DNA of 64,000 nt from Chloracidobacterium sp. Its GTDB lineage: Bacteria; Acidobacteriota; Blastocatellia; Pyrinomonadales; Pyrinomonadaceae. The notes beneath the pieces were generated by a model. It did not search any database. It was not told where the DNA came from and worked only from the letters and a program-made list of their open reading frames with translations. Positions 60,159 through 64,000 of the stretch are shown piece after piece. The stretch covers positions 3,660,001 through 3,724,000 of the forward strand of contig JADJTD010000001.1 of NCBI GenBank assembly GCA_016711345.1, read 5' to 3'. Made by a program: the position numbers and the translations under genes. How positions within the stretch are numbered: position 1 is the first letter of the stretch; each line of letters opens with the position of its first letter.

Positions 60159-61211
60159 TTATTCGATCGTTACCTTTGCGACTTCTAACATCGAATATCT
60201 GACCGTCTTTCCGTCTTTAGCGATAACGGTCAAAACGCCATTATCGACTCTAAATGTGGTGATCTCGCTCATCGGGCGTTCGATAACCTTACCGTCTTTT
60301 AGCTGGACGACAAGTCGAATGCTTGCCATCGGATCAGATGGTGTTGGTGCCGGTGGCTTTTCTGCTTTAGGCGTTGCCTTTGGCTTTGTGTTCTTTCCAA
60401 AAACAGTCTTCACTTCAGAGCCACTAGCTTTCTTTGCTGGTTTACTCGCCGGAGGCGGATTTTTTTTGTCAATTTCTGCGGGCGGCGCTTTTGGCGGTGC
60501 CGGTTTTTTCTCAACCACCTTGGCTACAGCGACATTCTCTTTGCTTTCCTTTTTCACCGTTGCTGGCGGCGAAGGCTTTTTAACTGGTTCCGGTTTTCTT
60601 TTCTCGACGGCTGCTATGGCTTCCTTAGCGTCAGGAGTTGGTTTTGCAGATGGCTGAGGTTTCGGAATGACCTCAATTATCGTTCCAACAGAATTAACGC
60701 GAACACCTGATTCCGCATTGACCTCGGCACCTTTGATAGTCGGAGCATCTTGCGATTTCTGGCCAGACAAAGCGACAAAGCTTCCGGCAAATTTGATCTT
60801 AAAGGTCGCCGGATCATCATTTGGTGAACGGCCTTCGACGCGAAGTAATAACCTTTCCGGCTTTCGCAGGTAAACGAGCCTTCCTGTCTCACTTACGCCG
60901 CCGTCTGAATAGATCACCATCTTCGTCAGCGGCCGCAATCCATCTACCGAAAATACATCAATATCACCGGTAAAGTTCTTTGTGACTACATTGATAAAAA
61001 TATCGCCTTGCACGCCGTCGAAGGAATAAAAATACGATGTCAAACGCGAGTCGCCAATGTCGCGAACTTTTATCACTCCGTCGATCTCATTTGTGGTTAT
61101 CGCGGTTGGAAAATTCTGATCGTTTGATTGTGCGGTAACGGTAAAGCAAAAGCAGAACGCGCAAAATGCGAGAGCCAACATTCTTAAACTATTGTTTCGA
61201 ATAGATCTCAC
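60159..61211 (-). CDS. Secreted protein with PPC-like domain and Pro/Lys-rich linker
   Basis: 350 aa, GTG start directly after the stop of the acetyltransferase gene (translational coupling likely). Signal peptide at about 1-28, a beta domain at 30-145 resembling bacterial pre-peptidase C-terminal domains (GDIFINVVTKNFTGDIDVFS, LLLRVEGRSPNDDPATFKIK), a long Pro/Lys/Ala-rich linker at 170-285, and a small C-terminal domain (IRLVVQLKDGKVIERPMSEI). The linker is of the sort that spans peptidoglycan. Function unknown. Confidence 0.75.
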   Translation of the reverse strand: MRSIRNNSLRMLALAFCAFCFCFTVTAQSNDQNFPTAITTNEIDGVIKVRDIGDSRLTSYFYSFDGVQGDIFINVVTKNFTGDIDVFSVDGLRPLTKMVIYSDGGVSETGRLVYLRKPERLLLRVEGRSPNDDPATFKIKFAGSFVALSGQKSQDAPTIKGAEVNAESGVRVNSVGTIIEVIPKPQPSAKPTPDAKEAIAAVEKRKPEPVKKPSPPATVKKESKENVAVAKVVEKKPAPPKAPPAEIDKKNPPPASKPAKKASGSEVKTVFGKNTKPKATPKAEKPPAPTPSDPMASIRLVVQLKDGKVIERPMSEITTFRVDNGVLTVIAKDGKTVRYSMLEVAKVTIE

Positions 61212-61685
61212 TTAAAGCTCTTTTCTGAGGTGTACGAGGCGCGAAGTTTCGGCGTAGCCCAATCGCAAATGTGCCTCCAGGCTCACGGTGTTATCGACTT
61301 CTGCATCAGAGGCCATCTCCGTACAGCCTTTTTGCCGAGCCCATTTTTCGGCATATTCAACAAGCCTGCCGCCGATGCCTAATTGCCGTGAACTTTCTTC
61401 GACATACCAGCCTTCGAGATAACCGACATTTTCCGTATCGCAATCCTCGACATGTGCGCGGATGCTTGCCTCGAGAAATCCCGCTAAGTGTCCGTCGCCG
61501 GTGTCGGCAACAACGACCAACTGCGAATCTGCGTGTTCGATGATATCGACCATTTCGTCCTTGTGGTCGTCCTCATCTGATTCGTCCCAAAGCATCATTC
61601 TCAGACGCAGCCATTCGCCCAAGTCGCTTTCATCAAGCGGCCGTATCGAAAAGACAGTATCTGTCCCTGAGATCATTGATGCCAT
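61212..61685 (-). CDS. GNAT acetyltransferase, AAC(6')-like
   Basis: 157 aa. The whole fold follows the aminoglycoside 6'-N-acetyltransferase branch of GNAT: IRPLDESDLGEWLRLRMMLW, LAGFLEASIRAHVEDCDTEN, VGYLEGWYVEESSRQLGIGG with the acetyl-CoA-binding RQLGIG, and ASDAEVDNTVSLEAHLRLGY. This is the pattern of chromosomal AAC(6') enzymes; whether it acts on aminoglycosides cannot be read from sequence. Coupled to the secreted-protein gene downstream. Shares a terminator-free start region with ctp-like gene on the other side. Confidence 0.85.
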   Translation of the reverse strand: MASMISGTDTVFSIRPLDESDLGEWLRLRMMLWDESDEDDHKDEMVDIIEHADSQLVVVADTGDGHLAGFLEASIRAHVEDCDTENVGYLEGWYVEESSRQLGIGGRLVEYAEKWARQKGCTEMASDAEVDNTVSLEAHLRLGYAETSRLVHLRKEL

Positions 61686-61726
61686 TGAAAACTGATTCTA
61701 ACAGTCTTGTGCCGTCATAACAACAG

Positions 61727-61757
61727 AAAAAGCCGGACACAGAGGCCCGGCTTTTTT
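61727..61757 (-). terminator. Terminator of the S41-like gene
   Basis: AAAAAGCCGG and CCGGCTTTTTT around a 10-nt loop; 17 nt past the stop of the S41-like gene on the minus strand and symmetrical enough to work both ways. Confidence 0.85.
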
Positions 61758-61773
61758 GAGCGTGTGAACTAAA

Positions 61774-63075
61774 TTAGTTGGCGGTTGCGGATTTCGCTGC
61801 CGCCGGTTTGTCCTGCAGCACCTCGAGGGCCTTTTTGAGTTGAATATCTTCTACAACTTTAGTTTGAGCGGGTTTAGGCGTTGCACTCGGCTGCGGATTT
61901 GGACCGTCCTGTTGTTCTGTCAGGCTGTCAACGTCGAGCGGTTCGGGCGTGTCGGCACGTTTGACCTCGATGGATGGCTTGACGCCTGTCGTTGGACGTT
62001 CTTCGCCGAGCAATGGTGTTCCGCTTGGGCCTGCCCACTTCGCAACTGTCAAAAGATAGCCGCCGCCGCTCGAAAGCGGAAACAGCTTCTGTTCAGTGCC
62101 TGAACCAAAACTGCGTTCACCGATGACCTCGCCGCGTTTGCGTTCGAGGATTGCTGCCGCAACAACTTCAGCAGCTCCGGCCGTTCCAATATCGACCAGG
62201 ACCGCAAGATTTCCATCAAACAAAGCTTTCGCAAACTCAGCAGTGTAAGCAGTCTGCACTTTGTTCTCACGTCCGATCACTTTGGCGATGTCGCCGTCCT
62301 TGATGAAAAGATTTGCGACAGAAACGCCTTCGGCAAGGGTTCCGGCGGAAACGCCGCGAAGGTCGAGAACGATCTTCTGGACGCCTTGCTTCATCAGGCT
62401 CGACACCTGTGAACGAATGTCGTTACCTTCGCCTTCCTCGAGGCTGTAAACCTTAATAACGCCGATCTTGCCTGCTTCGATACGCGATTCGGCGACGGGA
62501 ATTTTGTATGTGCCGCGAACGATCTTGATCGTCTGTGGTTTTTCACCGGCACGGAGAACACGCAAGGCAACAGTTGTTCCCGCGTCTCCGTTGATCAACT
62601 GGCGTGCGTCATAAAGCGAAATGTCACGTGTTGCTTTGTTATCTATGTATTCGATAAAATCGCCGCCCTTGATACCGGCCTTTTCGGCAGGTGAGCCTTT
62701 GATCGACGAAATTACATACACAAAGCCGGAGATCTGAGAAAATTCGGCGCCGATGCCGACCTTGTTTGAGGTCTTGCTGGCTTCATAGGCCTTTACCTGA
62801 TCGGAAGTCAAAAATGATGAGTACGGATCAAGTCCGCCAGCCAGGCCGCGAAGTGCTCCGAGCCTTACCTTCTCCATATTAGGCTCATCGACGTAATCGT
62901 TTTGGATATGATTCAGGACGGATTCGACAATTCGAAGTTGAGCGGCCGAATCATTAGCAGGCTGCTGTGCCGATGTCGTAAGAATGGAGCCGACAAACGG
63001 CATTCCGCCAATGACCGCATAGACGGCAATTACGCCGGAAATGACCAGGATCCAAACCTTACCGCGAAATGACAT
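61774..63075 (-). CDS. S41 C-terminal-processing-peptidase homologue lacking catalytic Ser and Lys
   Basis: 433 aa. N-terminal anchor or signal helix at 6-36, S41 N-terminal region with LDPYSSFLT at 82-90, PDZ at about 105-185 (VGIGAEFSQISGFVYVISSI, GIKGGDFIEYIDNKATRD), S41 fold afterwards (KIVLDLRGVSAGTLAEGVSV). Where active enzymes have S-A-S-E this one has G-A-A-E (Gly300), and where they have FGKG it has FGSG (Ser325); the two sites are 25 residues apart, as they should be. Both the nucleophile and the general base are thus missing. A Pro/Lys-rich tail ends the protein. Likely a pseudo-enzyme with a binding or regulatory role. Confidence 0.92.
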   Translation of the reverse strand: MSFRGKVWILVISGVIAVYAVIGGMPFVGSILTTSAQQPANDSAAQLRIVESVLNHIQNDYVDEPNMEKVRLGALRGLAGGLDPYSSFLTSDQVKAYEASKTSNKVGIGAEFSQISGFVYVISSIKGSPAEKAGIKGGDFIEYIDNKATRDISLYDARQLINGDAGTTVALRVLRAGEKPQTIKIVRGTYKIPVAESRIEAGKIGVIKVYSLEEGEGNDIRSQVSSLMKQGVQKIVLDLRGVSAGTLAEGVSVANLFIKDGDIAKVIGRENKVQTAYTAEFAKALFDGNLAVLVDIGTAGAAEVVAAAILERKRGEVIGERSFGSGTEQKLFPLSSGGGYLLTVAKWAGPSGTPLLGEERPTTGVKPSIEVKRADTPEPLDVDSLTEQQDGPNPQPSATPKPAQTKVVEDIQLKKALEVLQDKPAAAKSATAN

Positions 63076-63142
63076 ATAATAACCTCGTATGATAATCCTA
63101 AACCGTGTCTATTACGTGTTCGAATAACAATTTGTTCTAATC

Positions 63143-63213
63143 GGCAGAAACGCGAGTGTTAACGAGCGTGCCGACTTTGAATGGGCACGCTCCATAACTG
63201 TCGCGTTTCTGCC
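63143..63213. repeat. Long nested palindrome
   Basis: Outer arms GGCAGAAACGCGA (63143-63155) and TCGCGTTTCTGCC (63201-63213), inner arms GAGCGTGCC and GGCACGCTC, separated by unpaired 8-nt pieces. GCAGAA at the ends recalls the copy at 35918. It lies in the gap between the S41-like gene and ruvX, which diverge here. Confidence 0.85.
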
Positions 63214-63247
63214 CGAAAGACCAATTATCCCTTAACGCCAATAACAA

Positions 63248-63739
63248 GTGCAACAAAATAAAACAACTAATGACGACGGACTTGCAGAGCTTTTTCCGGT
63301 TCCTGCAACTGGTCGAATTCTGGCCATCGATCCCGGCACAAAACGCTGCGGCGTTGCCGTCTGCGACGAAATGCGTATCACCACGCGTCCGCTCGCCGTT
63401 ATTGAACGCAAAAGCTGGAAAAAGCTGCTCTTGCATATCAAAGATCTCGTCTCCGAATTTGATGCCAAAGCCCTCGTGATAGGTTTGCCACTCGAATCGG
63501 ACGGCACCGAAAGTGAAATGTCCGCCGAAGCCCGCCGAATGGCCAAAAACTTCTCACTCTCGCTCGAAATTCCCGTCTTTCTCCAAGACGAACGCGTCAC
63601 ATCCTACGAAGCAAAATCCCGCCTCTGGGAACAAGGCAAAACCCTTGATGAAACACGCAAACTAGTCGACAGCGAAGCCGCCGCGATCATCCTCAGCGAT
63701 TTCCTTGATTCCCAGATGCAAAAGCCCTCGCGTCAGTAA
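63248..63739 (+). CDS. ruvX: RuvX/YqgF family Holliday junction resolvase
   Basis: 163 aa from a GTG (no other start in frame before the domain). RNase H-like fold with GRILAIDPGTKRCGVAVCDE (catalytic Asp), LVIGLPLESDGTESEMSAEA, FLQDERVTSYEA and DSEAAAIILSDFL. YqgF proteins process the 5' end of pre-16S rRNA and are also held to resolve Holliday junctions. Its stop codon lies in GTAAGGGCG, a half-site of the dispersed palindrome family. Confidence 0.92.
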   Translation: MQQNKTTNDDGLAELFPVPATGRILAIDPGTKRCGVAVCDEMRITTRPLAVIERKSWKKLLLHIKDLVSEFDAKALVIGLPLESDGTESEMSAEARRMAKNFSLSLEIPVFLQDERVTSYEAKSRLWEQGKTLDETRKLVDSEAAAIILSDFLDSQMQKPSRQ

Positions 63740-63792
63740 GGGCGAAACAATGAGCCTCCCAATCCGAAAAACTGCATGATCTTTAACAATTT

Positions 63793-63829
63793 GTATGAAT
63801 AAGTATGAATATTTCATACTTATTCATAC
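63793..63829. repeat. Perfect 17-bp palindrome
   Basis: GTATGAATAAGTATGAA and its complement around TAT. The arms themselves repeat GTATGAA twice. Possible terminator-like fold after ruvX, but without G-C pairs it would be weak. Confidence 0.7.
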
Positions 63830-63892
63830 CGCCTTCCGCACTGCGCAGCGGCTAACTATTGCAGTTAAGAGAGTTGGTCCATTTTTGCTTGC

Positions 63893-63992
63893 CTGTCCCA
63901 AGTGTCCCACTGTCCCAGTGTTTTTTTTCGCAAAAGGATTGCAGAGATGTCCAACAAACTTCAGTTTGTTTGCCGAGCCGTCAAACTGAAGT
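63893..63992. repeat. Repeat cluster at the right edge
   Basis: CTGTCCCA-type short repeats three times at 63893-63920, a T8 run, and an inverted repeat ACTTCAGTTTG (63958-63968) / CAAACTGAAGT (63982-63992). No supported gene from 63740 to the edge. Confidence 0.6.
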
Positions 63993-64000
63993 ATGACGGA

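Noticed and set aside
1..64000. tRNA or rRNA genes
   Set aside because: Looked for T-loop GTTCGA-type signatures with acceptor pairing and for conserved rRNA blocks; none found by eye.

Overview
The window reads as chromosome from an Acidobacteriota bacterium, most likely class Blastocatellia (Pyrinomonadaceae-like). This is an inference from gene content: very long LptC/OstA-type proteins, secreted choice-of-anchor V / CHRD / dockerin-cohesin proteins, tricorn and S9 peptidases, a Yip1/RDD/FHA/SpoIIE/HD-GYP signalling cluster, ResB/CcsB cytochrome c maturation, and many small palindromic repeats. No rRNA or tRNA gene was seen.

Layout. 1-7.5 kb: leftward run rnj, small membrane protein, SDR dehydrogenase (reading frame broken at an A12 run), uppP, recJ, lptC-like (runs off the left edge). 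7.5-8.3 kb: gene-free, with a 14-unit degenerate 21-bp repeat array and a terminator. 8.3-15.1 kb: rightward secreted heme-motif/CHRD/dockerin/cohesin protein, a membrane anti-sigma candidate, EF-hand protein, ECF sigma factor and MauG-like di-heme peroxidase. 15.2-18.6 kb: leftward ftsY, NTR-like lipoprotein, ribD, ksgA. 18.8-20.7 kb: two little-known proteins separated by a second 21-bp array. 20.7-23.8 kb: TonB-like protein and macB-type ATPase plus macA-type adaptor. 24.1-32.3 kb: rightward signalling operon (FHA, Ser/Thr kinase, RDD, SpoIIE phosphatase, HD-GYP, Yip1-like). 32.3-36.0 kb: accessory patch with a 3' fragment of a macB gene, a cassette between 31-bp direct repeats, a terminase gene split by a 141-bp MITE, and a 19-bp repeat array. 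36.0-38.6 kb: two FtsX/MacB permeases. 38.6-41.6 kb: Yip1 protein and OppF/OppD ATPases. 41.7-51.1 kb: tricorn protease, C-terminal processing protease, S9 peptidase and M1 aminopeptidase. 51.3-54.2 kb: second dockerin-cohesin giant. 54.2-54.7 kb: promoter, c-di-AMP riboswitch and terminator on the minus strand with no gene to control. 54.7-60.2 kb: cytochrome oxidase assembly (ctaB, subunit III, DUF420) and ResB/CcsB. 60.2-63.7 kb: secreted Pro/Lys-rich protein, AAC(6')-like acetyltransferase, an S41 family member lacking both catalytic residues, and ruvX. The right end is repeat-rich.

Working together: the peptidases, OppDF ATPases and secreted binding proteins suggest a protein-scavenging, aerobic heterotroph. 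The kinase, phosphatase and HD-GYP cluster would link protein phosphorylation and c-di-GMP. The best candidates for something undescribed are the free-standing c-di-AMP riboswitch RNA, the three phased degenerate repeat arrays, the mobile palindrome families and the pseudo-protease.
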